The notes below the pieces were generated by a model, which saw nothing but the letters and a program-made list of their open reading frames with translations, was not told where the DNA came from and did not search any database. A DNA stretch of 64,000 bases from DAOUKH01 sp965207995. GTDB lineage: Bacteria; Chloroflexota; Dehalococcoidia; SHYB01. Both the position numbers and the translations under genes were made by a program. This document shows, in pieces, positions 44,220-52,843 of this stretch. Where the stretch lies: contig CBDBNG010000001.1 of assembly GCA_965207995.1 (NCBI GenBank), forward strand, positions 310,001 to 374,000, in the 5' to 3' direction. Every line of letters begins with the position of its first letter. The stretch's first letter is position 1.

Positions 44220-44801
44220 GTGGAGCCCACCCGCTGCCACTGGCCGATCCGCGACCCGCTCATGATCGAATACCACGATCGTGAGTGGGGCGAGCCCGTC
44301 CACGACGACCGCGCGCTCTTCGAGCACCTCGTGCTCGACGGGGCGCAGGCGGGCCTGAGCTGGCGCACCATCCTCCACAAGCGCGAGGGCTACCGGCGCG
44401 CGTTCGACAACTTCGACATGGAGACGGTCGCCGGCTACGACGACGCCAAGATCGAGGCCCTGCTCCAAGATCCCGGCATCGTGCGGAACCGCAGGAAGAT
44501 CGAGTCGGCCAGGCGAAACGCCCGCGCGGCGCTCGCCATCCGGGACGAGTTCGGCAGCCTCGACCCCTACTTCTGGAGCTTCGTCGGCGGCAGGCCCATC
44601 GTCAACGCCTGGAAGGAGAGCGCAGCGGTCCCGGCGACCTCGCCCGAGTCCGACGCCCTCAGCAGCGACCTGAAGCGGCGCGGCATGTCCTTCGTCGGCT
44701 CGACCATCATCTACGCTATGATGCAGGCCGCCGGGCTGGTCAACGACCACCTCACCCACTGCTTCCGGTACCAGGAACTGGCCGACGCGGCAACCCGGTA
44801 G
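44220..44801 (+). CDS. tag: DNA-3-methyladenine glycosylase I
   Basis: 193 residues from GTG 44220. CHWPIRDPLMIEYHDREWGE at the start, LFEHLVLDGAQAGLSWRTIL, GIVRNRRKIESARRNA and MSFVGSTIIYAMMQAAGLVN are diagnostic for Tag. It excises 3-methyladenine. Zinc ligands appear as the N-terminal Cys, His in YHDREW and the C-terminal DHLTHC. It lies between catabolic genes with short gaps, so it may be cotranscribed without functional relation. Confidence 0.94.
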   Translation: MEPTRCHWPIRDPLMIEYHDREWGEPVHDDRALFEHLVLDGAQAGLSWRTILHKREGYRRAFDNFDMETVAGYDDAKIEALLQDPGIVRNRRKIESARRNARAALAIRDEFGSLDPYFWSFVGGRPIVNAWKESAAVPATSPESDALSSDLKRRGMSFVGSTIIYAMMQAAGLVNDHLTHCFRYQELADAATR

Positions 44802-44825
44802 CGTCGAACGGAAAGGCTCACCTCC

Positions 44826-45917
44826 ATGCGATTCTCCCTGCTCTACGAGCTCACCAACCCCAAGCCGTGGCACGAACGCAGCGAGTCCGACGTGTGGCAC
44901 GAGGCCATCGAGCAGGTCGCGCTCGCCGACAAGCTCGGCTTCGAGACGGTGTGGGCCGTCGAGCACCACTTCCTCGAAGAGCTCTCCGTTTGCTCGGCGC
45001 CGGAGGTCTTCCTCTCCGCCTGCGCCATGAAGACCGATCGGATACGCCTGGGTCATGGGGTGGTGCTGCTGCCGTCGCCGTTCAACCATCCCGTCCGCGT
45101 CGCCGAGCGCATCGCAGCGCTCGACATCATCAGCGAGGGGCGCGTGGAGTTCGGCACGGGGCGCGCGTCGTCGCTCATCGAGCTCGACGGCTTCCGCGTC
45201 GACCCCGAGCACACCCGCGGCATGTGGGAAGAGGCCGTCGAGATGATCCCTCGCATGTGGGAGACGGATCGCTTCTCCCACGAGGGCGAGTATTTCAGCG
45301 TGCCGGAGCGGAACGTGATCCCCAAACCCGTGCAGAAGCCCCACCCGCCGATCTGGATGGCCTGCTCTCAGGCGGAGAGCTTCGAGATCGCCGCCGGCAA
45401 GGGCCTCGGCGTCCTCTGCTTCACCTCCGACGAACCCGAGCGGCTCCAGGAACGCCTGGGACGCTACCGCGAGCTCGTCGCCGGCGCCCAGCCGGTGGGC
45501 GCCTTCGTCAACGAGCGCATCGCGGGCTTCACGCCCATGTACTGCGGCGAGTCGATGGAGGAGGCGGTCGAGGTCGGCGCGACCGGCGCGGCGTGGTACC
45601 AGACGTCGTTCATCAGCAAGATCAAGGCCGGCTGGCGGGGGCGCGAGGTCAAGTCGTACGAGTACGCCAGGGAGGCCGCCGAAAAGGTGCCCGAAGACGT
45701 GGTCTGGGACCTCGACCGCTACAAGAAGCGCGGCATGGGCAAGGGCGGCTGGTGCATCGGCGACCCCGACGAGGTGACGGCGCAGGCGCGGCGCTACGAA
45801 GGGAACGGCTTCGACGACCTGCTCTTCATCGTGCAGACGGGCAAGATCCCCCACGAGAAGATCATGGCGTCGCTGGAACGTTTCGCCGCCGAGGTCATGC
45901 CCAGGTTCGAGAACTAG
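44826..45917 (+). CDS. LLM-class flavin-dependent monooxygenase-like protein
   Basis: 363 residues. ETVWAVEHHFLEELSVCSAP, IRLGHGVVLLPSPFNHPVRV, IISEGRVEFGTGRASSLIEL and QKPHPPIWMACSQAESFEIA follow the LLM fold. Paralogue of the gene at 42259. Flavin monooxygenase of unknown substrate. Upstream of two CoA-transferases, as expected in a peripheral catabolic cluster. Confidence 0.9.
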   Translation: MRFSLLYELTNPKPWHERSESDVWHEAIEQVALADKLGFETVWAVEHHFLEELSVCSAPEVFLSACAMKTDRIRLGHGVVLLPSPFNHPVRVAERIAALDIISEGRVEFGTGRASSLIELDGFRVDPEHTRGMWEEAVEMIPRMWETDRFSHEGEYFSVPERNVIPKPVQKPHPPIWMACSQAESFEIAAGKGLGVLCFTSDEPERLQERLGRYRELVAGAQPVGAFVNERIAGFTPMYCGESMEEAVEVGATGAAWYQTSFISKIKAGWRGREVKSYEYAREAAEKVPEDVVWDLDRYKKRGMGKGGWCIGDPDEVTAQARRYEGNGFDDLLFIVQTGKIPHEKIMASLERFAAEVMPRFEN

Positions 45918-45930
45918 CCGGGACGGCGCG

Positions 45931-47058
45931 ATGCTCACGGGAGTCCGTGTCGTCGAGTGCGCCGAGCGCATCGCCGGCCCCTTCTGCGGGCGGCTGCTGG
46001 CCAGGCTCGACGCCGAGGTCGTCAAGGTCGAGCGCCCCGGCATCGGCGACCCCGCCAGGCGCGCGGGCCCCTTCCGCGGAGACAAGCCCAATCTGGAGGC
46101 CGGCGGCCTCTTCGCCTATCTGAACGCGGGCAAGCTCGGCGTCGAGGCCGACCCCGCCACCGACGAAGGTTGGCATGCGATCACGCGACTACTCGACAAC
46201 GCCGACCTGCTGATCCAGGACGAGAGCCCGGTGTCGCCGGCATCTGCCGGCCGCGAGGCCGACACCAGCCGCCTCGTCGACCTCCGCATCGTGACCTTCG
46301 GCGGGCCGGGGCCGTACGCCGGCTACCGCGCCGAGCCGCTCAACCTCGTGCACGCCGCCGGCGAGACGAGCGTTTTGCCCGGCGGCGGCATCGCCGGCGG
46401 CTCCCCCGACCGTCCGCCGGTCCAGCCCCAGGCGCCCATCTCGGAGTACGACGCGGGGTGGACGGCCGCCACCGCCGCCGTCGCCGCCCTGTTCGAACAG
46501 CAGGCGACGGGCCGCGGCGCTCGCATCGAGGTCTCGAAGTACGAGTCGATCGTCGCCCTGGGCCGCATCCGCCACGTCGCCTGGCTCGAAGGGGTCGAGC
46601 TCGACCGGTTCTCGGCGCGCTACGCCGGAAGCGGCACCTTCGCCTGCGCCGACGGCTTCATTCAAGTACTGCCCTCCGGGGCGCATCATTGGGAGGCCCT
46701 GTTGCGCCGCCTCGGCCTGGAACGCTTCCTGACCGACGACCGCTTCGACTTCGCCGCTCGCGGCCTAGGGCCGGCGGTGGACGAGCTGCAGGCAGCGCTG
46801 GCGGAGGCGCTGTCGACGCGGGCCAAGGAGGAGGTCTACCGCAGCCTGGCGGAGGACGGCGTGCCCGTCGGCCCGTTCAGCACCGTCGCCGACCTCTTTG
46901 AGTCGCGGCAGCTTGAGCACCGGGGCTTCTTCGAGGACGTCCCCACGGCGGAAGGCCCCCTCGCCCTGCCCGGTCTGCCGTTCCCCGCCGACCCGGCTCC
47001 GCCCGGTCCTTCGCCCCGTCTGGGCGAACATAACCACCTGCTCGAAGGGGGACGGTAG
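45931..47058 (+). CDS. CaiB/BaiF (family III) CoA-transferase
   Basis: 375 residues. VVECAERIAGPFCGRLLARL, DAEVVKVERPGIGDPARRAG and LDNADLLIQDESP mark the N-terminal half. In GRGARIEVSKYES a Glu occupies the position where family members usually have the catalytic Asp. Members move CoA between carboxylic acids, activating a substrate. Transferase of unknown acid, followed 2 nt later by a second family III member. Confidence 0.87.
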   Translation: MLTGVRVVECAERIAGPFCGRLLARLDAEVVKVERPGIGDPARRAGPFRGDKPNLEAGGLFAYLNAGKLGVEADPATDEGWHAITRLLDNADLLIQDESPVSPASAGREADTSRLVDLRIVTFGGPGPYAGYRAEPLNLVHAAGETSVLPGGGIAGGSPDRPPVQPQAPISEYDAGWTAATAAVAALFEQQATGRGARIEVSKYESIVALGRIRHVAWLEGVELDRFSARYAGSGTFACADGFIQVLPSGAHHWEALLRRLGLERFLTDDRFDFAARGLGPAVDELQAALAEALSTRAKEEVYRSLAEDGVPVGPFSTVADLFESRQLEHRGFFEDVPTAEGPLALPGLPFPADPAPPGPSPRLGEHNHLLEGGR

Positions 47059-47060
47059 AC

Positions 47061-48200
47061 GTGCAGCCGCTCAAGGGCGTCCGCGTGGTCGATCTGACCT
47101 GGGCCGGGGCCGGCCCCTACGCCTCGCTGCAGCTCGGCTGGCTGGGTGCCGAGGTCGTCAAGGTCGAGTGGCCGGCCCGCCCCGACGTCAGCCGTCATGG
47201 CTTCTACCGCCGCACCACGAGTCCCGTCTCCTCGCAGTTCAACGATCTGAACCTGAACAAGCTGAGCCTCGCCGCCGACCTCGGCGCCGCCGACGGCGCG
47301 GCCCTGCTGCGCCGCCTCGTCTCGGTGAGCGACGTGCTGACCGCGAGCTACCGCCCCGGCGTCCTTGAGCGCATGGGCTTCGATTACGCGTCGCTGTGCC
47401 GCGTCCGGCCCGACATCATCGTGGGCACGGTGTCGAGTGCGGGGCAGACAGGCCCCGAGAGCCGCTACGCCGGCTTTGCCAGCATCTTCTCGGTGCAGGG
47501 CGGCCTCGGCACGCTGACCGGCTACCCCGACGCCGCTCCCGCCGCGCTGGGGGACAGCATCGACCTGCGCGTCGGCGCGGCGCTGGCCTTCGGCATCCTG
47601 GCCGCGCTCTATGACCGGCGCCAGACGGGCCGGGGGCGCCTCGTCGACATCTCGGCGCGCGAGGTGGTGAGCAACAGCCTCGGCGCGCAGATCGCCGACT
47701 TCTCGATGAACGGCCGGGTCGCCGAGCGTACCGGCAACCGCCTCGACGGCGCGCTCGTCCACGACCTCTACCGCTGCGCCGGCGACGACGCATGGGTGAG
47801 CATCGCCGTCTTCGAGGAAGCCGACTTCGCCGCCCTCTGCGACGCGATCGGCCGCCCCGACCTGAGCGACAGTCCCCCGGGGGCCGAGGTCGACGCCGCG
47901 ATCGAGTCGTGGGCAGCGGCAAGGTCGCCGGAGGAGGCAGCGCGCCTGCTGCAGGAGGTTGGCGTCGCGGCCATGCCCTACCGGTCGGCGCGCCACATCG
48001 CAGCCGACCCTCATCTGATGGCCAGAGACGTGTTCGTCAACGTGCCGCAGGAAGATTTGGCCGAGCAGGCCGTGATGCGCCCGCCGTGGCGCTTTGAAGG
48101 CGCTCCGTTGCCCCCACTGGCGCCCGCCGTCCCGCTCGGTCACCATAACGACTTCATCGTCGAAGACCTGCTCGGAGGAGGAGAGGAGTCGCAAGCATGA
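47061..48200 (+). CDS. CaiB/BaiF (family III) CoA-transferase
   Basis: 379 residues from GTG 47061. VVDLTWAGAGPYASLQLGWL, GAEVVKVEWP, LTASYRPGVLERMGFDY and GRGRLVDISAREVV, where the Asp is the expected catalytic residue. Substrate unknown. It may work with the preceding paralogue as a heteromer, since the two are adjacent and similar in length. Its stop overlaps the next gene by 4 nt. Confidence 0.9.
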   Translation: MQPLKGVRVVDLTWAGAGPYASLQLGWLGAEVVKVEWPARPDVSRHGFYRRTTSPVSSQFNDLNLNKLSLAADLGAADGAALLRRLVSVSDVLTASYRPGVLERMGFDYASLCRVRPDIIVGTVSSAGQTGPESRYAGFASIFSVQGGLGTLTGYPDAAPAALGDSIDLRVGAALAFGILAALYDRRQTGRGRLVDISAREVVSNSLGAQIADFSMNGRVAERTGNRLDGALVHDLYRCAGDDAWVSIAVFEEADFAALCDAIGRPDLSDSPPGAEVDAAIESWAAARSPEEAARLLQEVGVAAMPYRSARHIAADPHLMARDVFVNVPQEDLAEQAVMRPPWRFEGAPLPPLAPAVPLGHHNDFIVEDLLGGGEESQA

Positions 48201-49111
48201 GCCCCATCAAGTTCGCGGTGACGACCGGAGGCCCCGGCTCCGAGCTTCGCAGGACCGCGCCGGAGGCCGAGAATCTCGGCTACGACGGCCTCTGGACCGG
48301 CGACCACGTGATGACGCGCCAGCCCATCGGCGACTGCCTGACCCAGCTCGCCGCCGCCGCGGTGCTCACCGAGAAGGTCGACCTGATCTCCGGCGTGCTC
48401 CTCCTGCCGCTCAGGCATCCCATCCCCGTCGCCAAGGCACTGACCCACATCGACCGGCTCTCCGACGGACGGCTGATCGCCGGCCTCGGCGTCGGCGGCG
48501 AGTATCCCAACGAGTGGCTCGCCAGCGGTGTCCCGCCCCAGGAGCGCGGGGCGCGCATGGACGAGGCCATCGAGGTGCTGACGCGGGTGTGGACCGAGGA
48601 GTCGGTCACCCACACCGGCCGCTTCTACCCCTTCGAGGACGTCACCTTGCTGCCCCGGCCCGTCCAGCAGCCGCACCCCCGTCTCTGGTTCGGAGGACGT
48701 GGTCCCGCCTGCCGCCGGCGGACGGCGTCGCACGGCGCGGGCTGGTTCCCCTACCTCATGACCCCCGACCGCTACGCCGACGGCCTCGCCGCCATGCAGC
48801 GGGAGGCCGTGGAGCGTGGCCGCGACCCCGCCTCCATCGAGCGCGCCTTCCTCGTCTTCATCGGCCTCACCGACCTCGCAGCCTACGACGTGTCGAAGGA
48901 CCCGACGAACCCCGGCGCGAAGAAGGGAAACAAGTACTACCTCATCGGCCCCACCGAGCAGTGCATCGAGTCGCTGAAGGGGTACGTCGACGCCGGCGTC
49001 GAGTACTTCGCCATCGCGTGGGTTGGCGACCCGGCGCTGGCGGAGGCGAGCGTGCATCACTTCGCCAAGGAGGTCGCGCCGGAGATTAGGCGCTACGGGG
49101 AGAGCCGATAG
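48197..49111 (+). CDS. LLM-class F420-type flavin oxidoreductase
   Basis: 304 residues. LGYDGLWTGDHVMTRQPIG, VDLISGVLLLPLRHPIPVAK, LSDGRLIAGLGVGGEYPNEW and PHPRLWFGGRGPAC are typical of the shorter LLM class. ATG 48197 overlaps the CoA-transferase stop (ATGA). AGGAGGAGAGGAG upstream is a strong Shine-Dalgarno. Substrate unknown. Confidence 0.9.
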   Translation: MSPIKFAVTTGGPGSELRRTAPEAENLGYDGLWTGDHVMTRQPIGDCLTQLAAAAVLTEKVDLISGVLLLPLRHPIPVAKALTHIDRLSDGRLIAGLGVGGEYPNEWLASGVPPQERGARMDEAIEVLTRVWTEESVTHTGRFYPFEDVTLLPRPVQQPHPRLWFGGRGPACRRRTASHGAGWFPYLMTPDRYADGLAAMQREAVERGRDPASIERAFLVFIGLTDLAAYDVSKDPTNPGAKKGNKYYLIGPTEQCIESLKGYVDAGVEYFAIAWVGDPALAEASVHHFAKEVAPEIRRYGESR

Positions 49112-49115
49112 GGCG

Positions 49116-49544
49116 CTACGACGACGCCGGGGCGAACTGCGGCAGCGTGACGCCGGGCCGCACTTCGTTGAACACCGCTTCGAGCCGCATCCCAACTTCG
49201 AGCGCGTCGTTCTCCACGCCCACGACGTTGCTGAACATAAACGGCCCTTCATCCAGCTCGACGACGGCCACGTTGTAGGGCACGTCGTCCTTCCACCCCG
49301 GGTTCAGCGCGCGGTAGTAGACGGTGAAGGTGTGGAGGACGCCCTTCCCGCTCGCGGGGACCCAGCGCATCCCGTCCATGGGACAGTCGTCGAGGCACGA
49401 CGTGGCGGGCCAGTAGCAGGTCCCGCACGCCCCGCACTTGAACACCAAGAGCTCGCCGCGCCGCACGCCCTCCCAGAACTCGTCGTCGCGGGGGTCGGTG
49501 AACAGCTCGTCGGGGCCGGGCTTGGGCCGCGGTGTCGTGGTCAT
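49116..49544 (-). CDS. Zn-ribbon/OB-fold (DUF35) acyl-CoA-associated protein
   Basis: 142 residues. CGACGTCYWPATSCLDDC holds four to five cysteines of the rubredoxin-like zinc ribbon. An OB-fold follows with GVLHTFTVYYRA and YNVAVVELDEGPFMFSNVVG. DUF35 proteins partner thiolase-like or lipid-transfer proteins (for example ChsH2 with Ltp2). The thiolase-like gene lies directly upstream on the same strand, 1 nt away, so the pair is probably a complex. Confidence 0.9.
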   Translation of the reverse strand: MTTTPRPKPGPDELFTDPRDDEFWEGVRRGELLVFKCGACGTCYWPATSCLDDCPMDGMRWVPASGKGVLHTFTVYYRALNPGWKDDVPYNVAVVELDEGPFMFSNVVGVENDALEVGMRLEAVFNEVRPGVTLPQFAPASS

Positions 49545-49545
49545 G

Positions 49546-50679
49546 CTACCTCCGCAGCACCAGGCAGGAGTGATTCCAGGTGTTGTGGACGCCGGCGTTG
49601 CCGCCGTGCCCGGTCACCAGCGCGATCTCGGCGCCCTCGACCTGGGCGTCGCCGCACTCGCCGCGCATCTGCCGGATGCCCTCGGTCAGCGGCGTGAACC
49701 CCTGGGCGTACCAGCCGGAGAGCTGCCCGCCGGCGGTGTTTGTGGGCATCTTGCCGCCGAGCTTGGTCTCGCCGGCCTCGACGAAGGGGCCGCCCTCGCC
49801 CTCGGCACAGAAGCCGTAGCCCTCGAGCTGCATGATCACGTTGATGGTGAAGGCGTCGTAGCACTCGAATACGTCGACGTCGCTCGTCGTGATGCCCGCC
49901 GTCTGGAAGGCCGACTGCCTGGGGCGGGAGCAGTCGAGGCCCTGGTAGACGGTCTTGTCGTGCCACCGCTGGATGTTGCAGCCCGCGCCGACGCCCATGA
50001 TGTAGACCGGCTTGTCGGTGAGGGCGCGGGCCCGCTCCGCGCTGGTGACGATGAGCGCGACGCCGCCGTCGGTGTCGCGGGTGCAGTCGAGCAGCCGGAA
50101 GGGGTGCGCGATCCACGGCGAGGCGAAGTAGTCGTCGAGCGTGATTGGCTTGCCGTATTCCATCGCCTCGGGGCGCATGCAGGCGTACTCGCGCTGCGTC
50201 ACCGCGACGCTCCCCAGCTGCTCGTGCGTGGTGCCGAATACCGCCATGTGGCGCGTCGCGTTCAGGGCGTGGTTGGCGATAGGGCTCACCAGCCCCCACG
50301 TCTGCGCGTAGCCGTAGGCGACCGCTCCCAGACGCAGGTTCGCGCTGCGCAGCCGCGACGCGCCCATGCAGAGCACCGTCGTGGCCACCCCCGCCTCGAT
50401 GGCGCCGATGGCGGCCATCACCGTCGCGCCCGCCGTCGCGCCGCCCGCTTGCATCGACCAGAAGTTCATCGGCGAGATGCCCAGGTAGCGGCAGTCGTAG
50501 GTGTCGCTTTCGAGGCCCGACTGGTAGATGAAGCCGTCGATGTCGGCTCGTTTCAGATTAGCGTCGGCGAGAGCCAGCTCCATGGCCTCGCGGGCCACTT
50601 CGCGCGTCGTGACGTCGGGCAGCTTGCCCTGCTTGGTCACGCCCAAGCCCGCGATCGCGTACTTGTCCTTGATGCTCAT
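49546..50679 (-). CDS. Thiolase-like protein (lipid-transfer/aldolase type)
   Basis: 377 residues with the thiolase fold. MNFWSMQAGGATAGATVMAA stands where thiolases carry the acylated Cys, and no Cys is visible there. NTAGGQLSGWYAQGF and LVTGHGGNAGVHNTWNHSC are the typical C-terminal stations of Ltp-type thiolase-like proteins. It is probably a retro-aldolase or condensing enzyme with the DUF35 protein downstream, rather than a true thiolase. It overlaps no other gene. Confidence 0.85.
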   Translation of the reverse strand: MSIKDKYAIAGLGVTKQGKLPDVTTREVAREAMELALADANLKRADIDGFIYQSGLESDTYDCRYLGISPMNFWSMQAGGATAGATVMAAIGAIEAGVATTVLCMGASRLRSANLRLGAVAYGYAQTWGLVSPIANHALNATRHMAVFGTTHEQLGSVAVTQREYACMRPEAMEYGKPITLDDYFASPWIAHPFRLLDCTRDTDGGVALIVTSAERARALTDKPVYIMGVGAGCNIQRWHDKTVYQGLDCSRPRQSAFQTAGITTSDVDVFECYDAFTINVIMQLEGYGFCAEGEGGPFVEAGETKLGGKMPTNTAGGQLSGWYAQGFTPLTEGIRQMRGECGDAQVEGAEIALVTGHGGNAGVHNTWNHSCLVLRR

Positions 50680-50717
50680 CGGCGCCCCGCGCCTTCAGAA
50701 GAGAAGGCCGGCGCATC

Positions 50718-52526
50718 CTAGCAGCGCCCCGGCGCGAGCGTCAACGCGGGAGGCAAGACCGCCGCCGGCCACTCCGCCGTGAAGGTCAGCGTCTCGTCGT
50801 TGACGCGGACAGTGTACGTCACCCCCGACTCGAACTCGCTCCCGAGCTCCACGGTGTTTGACACGGTCTCGTACACCTGCGCGCACATGACGTCGCCGGT
50901 GGCGACGCGGTTGACGACGGTGACCGTGATCTCAGTTCCCGTCCGCTCCGTCTCGATGCGGTCGAAGGCGTGGCAGGCGTCGGGGAGGCCGGAGGTGACT
51001 TCGAGGAAGTACTGCGGCGGGTCGGTCTCCAAGACGAGGATCTCTATCTCCTCGATGGGAGCGTTCACCTCGATGTTGACGGCCTCCGCCGTGAAGGAAG
51101 TCTCCCAGTCGTTGACCCGAACGGTGTAGGTGACGCCGGGTTCGAAGTCGGTGCCGAGTGGCAGCAGGTGCGGCGCGGGCTCGAAGACCTCCGCGCACAC
51201 CGCGTCGACGACGGCTATCAGATTGATGACGGAAACCGTGATCTCGCTCCCCGACCGCTGCACTTCGGTGCGCCCGAACGTGTGACAGGCGTTGGGGAGG
51301 CCGGCTTGAATCTCAAGGAAGTACTGGGGCGGGTCGGACTTGAGCGGGTGGACCGTCACGTTCTCGATAGGCGCATCGACCTCGACCGGCGCGGCCTGCG
51401 TAGTGAAGGAGATCTCCCGTTCGTTGACCAGGACCGTATAGGTCGTGCCGGGTTCGAGGTCGCTACCCAGCGCCACCGAGTGCAGCGCGACCCTGTGGAT
51501 TTCCGTGCATTCGGCGTCACGGGTGAGCAAGCGGTTGATGACGGCCACCGTAATCTCCGTGCCCTCACGCTGCGTCTCGATCCGGTCGAACGCATGGCAG
51601 GTATCGGGAACGCCGGCCCTGACGTCGAGGAAGTACTGCACCGGGTCCGGTCCCACGACTTGGACCCCTACGTCCTCGATGGGCGCTTCGACCTCGTCCC
51701 AATACGCCTCCGCCGTGAAGGAAGTCTCCCAATCGTTGACCCGGACGGTATAGGTCACACCGACTTCAAAGTCGCTCCCCAAGGCCACCACGTTGATCTC
51801 GGTCCCGTAGACCTGCGCGCAGGCGACGTCGCCGATCACGACACTGTTGATGACGGAGACCGTGATTTCCGTCCCCTCGCGCTGCGTGTCGATCCGGTAG
51901 AACGTGTGGCAAGCATCGGGAAGGCCGGAGGTGATGTCGAGAACGTAGTGCCGCGCGCCGAGTAGGAACAGCTCGTAGACGTCGACACGCTCGATGGGCG
52001 CCGGGGCCGCGATCAGCGTGGTCCTCGGAACGGCGGACGGCGCGGAAGCCGATTCCGCCGTGAAGGTCAGCGTCTCGTCGTTGACGCGGACAGTGTAGGT
52101 GGCGCCGGGTTCAAGGTCGCTCCCCAAGGCGACAGAGTGGGTCTCGGTCTTATAGATCTCGGCGCAGGCGACATCGCCGGTCACCACGCGGTTGATGACC
52201 GTAACCGTGATCTCCGTGCCGGAGCGTTGCATCTCCTTCCGGTCGAAGCTATGGCAGGCGTCGGGCAGGCCGGCCTGGATCTCAAGGAAATACTGCGGCG
52301 GGTCGGACTCGGCGATGTGGAGCCCAACGCCGTCGATGGGAGCGCGGACCTCCCTCGTTTCAGGGGTCGGCGTCTCGACCATGTGCGGCGTCGGCGATGG
52401 TGCCGGCGAGGGCGTGGACGATGGCGTGGGCGGCGCCGAGGTCGGAGTGGGCGCGTCGTCGCCGCAAGCCGCCGCGAGAAGCACCAAAACTAGGGGAAGG
52501 CCGAGGAAGAGGAATCGGGCTCGCAT
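50718..52526 (-). CDS. Lipoprotein with five tandem 97-residue repeats
   Basis: 602 residues from ATG 52526. The signal ends LLAAACGDD, with the lipid-bearing Cys at residue 21. A Pro/Thr/Ser linker to about 60 follows, then five repeats at about 62-158, 177-273, 281-377, 385-481 and 489-585. The last three intervals are exactly 104 residues. Each unit has PIxxV, QYFLxIxxGLPDACHxF, a GTEITVxVIN strand, a second Cys (VxCAE) and YTVRVNDxxxxFTAE. The paired cysteines could form a disulphide in each unit. Family not recognised. The long structured leader upstream may control it. Confidence 0.82.
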   Translation of the reverse strand: MRARFLFLGLPLVLVLLAAACGDDAPTPTSAPPTPSSTPSPAPSPTPHMVETPTPETREVRAPIDGVGLHIAESDPPQYFLEIQAGLPDACHSFDRKEMQRSGTEITVTVINRVVTGDVACAEIYKTETHSVALGSDLEPGATYTVRVNDETLTFTAESASAPSAVPRTTLIAAPAPIERVDVYELFLLGARHYVLDITSGLPDACHTFYRIDTQREGTEITVSVINSVVIGDVACAQVYGTEINVVALGSDFEVGVTYTVRVNDWETSFTAEAYWDEVEAPIEDVGVQVVGPDPVQYFLDVRAGVPDTCHAFDRIETQREGTEITVAVINRLLTRDAECTEIHRVALHSVALGSDLEPGTTYTVLVNEREISFTTQAAPVEVDAPIENVTVHPLKSDPPQYFLEIQAGLPNACHTFGRTEVQRSGSEITVSVINLIAVVDAVCAEVFEPAPHLLPLGTDFEPGVTYTVRVNDWETSFTAEAVNIEVNAPIEEIEILVLETDPPQYFLEVTSGLPDACHAFDRIETERTGTEITVTVVNRVATGDVMCAQVYETVSNTVELGSEFESGVTYTVRVNDETLTFTAEWPAAVLPPALTLAPGRC

Positions 52527-52600
52527 GGTGGTTCCCCGTAGAAGAATGCGCTTGCCCATATGACGCCGCGGGCCCGCCATTTGTTCCTCGTGCATCGTTC

Positions 52601-52671
52601 AAAAGGAAAGGCCCCGAAGCGCTTCAGCCTTGCGGCCGTCTCGGCGGACTTCTACCGAGAGCTTCGGGGCC
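52601..52671 (-). terminator. Branched GC-rich stem with T-run (terminator or attenuator)
   Basis: On the minus strand, GGCCCCGAAGC (52671-52661) pairs perfectly with GCTTCGGGGCC (52620-52610), followed by TTTCCTTTT. Between the arms are a 6-bp hairpin TCTCGG/CCGAGA and a small GCC-GCAA-GGC hairpin with a GNRA-type tetraloop. This makes a branched, three-way-junction stem. It sits about 75 nt before the lipoprotein start and could end transcripts early. Confidence 0.6.
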
Positions 52672-52800
52672 CCAGTGCTTACCTGGTATTCCGCACCGGA
52701 ATACCGGTCAGCGTGTCCTCTTCCGGTTTCCGCTACGTGGTAAACACCTCGCTAGTCCGTTGAGCATGTTTCAAAATAGACCACCTCCTTTCTTGCTTAC
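52672..52800 (-). ncRNA. Candidate structured leader RNA with leader peptide
   Basis: Minus-strand region upstream of the branched terminator. A strong AAGGAGGTGG (52790-52781) is followed after 6 nt by TTG (52774), which opens a 13-codon frame (MKHAQRTSEVFTT) ending in TAG at 52733. Further on, GGTATTCCG-GTG-CGGAATACC (52705-52685) makes a perfect 9-bp hairpin. This looks like a leader peptide plus RNA switch ahead of the lipoprotein gene. No named RNA family recognised. Confidence 0.4.
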
Positions 52801-52843
52801 CCGTACGATAGCGCCGATCCGGCGCGGTACGCAAGGGAGGCGG

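Noticed and set aside
43368..46091. 907-codon open frame on the minus strand
   Set aside because: It lies opposite the SDR, tag, LLM and CoA-transferase genes, which have clear family motifs. Its sequence has no motif and the Val/Asp/Gly/Arg bias of an antisense frame in GC-rich DNA.
44285..46123. 612-codon plus-strand frame
   Set aside because: Arg/Pro/Gly-rich out-of-frame reading of tag and the LLM gene.
52560..52763. 67-codon plus-strand ORF
   Set aside because: It overlaps the minus-strand hairpins and terminator and has no Shine-Dalgarno or family motif. The structure on the other strand explains the sequence better.
52676..52774. Readthrough of TAG 52733 as pyrrolysine or another recoding
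   Set aside because: Only 17 codons follow before TAA, then another TAG. No conserved protein and no sign of Pyl genes in the window.
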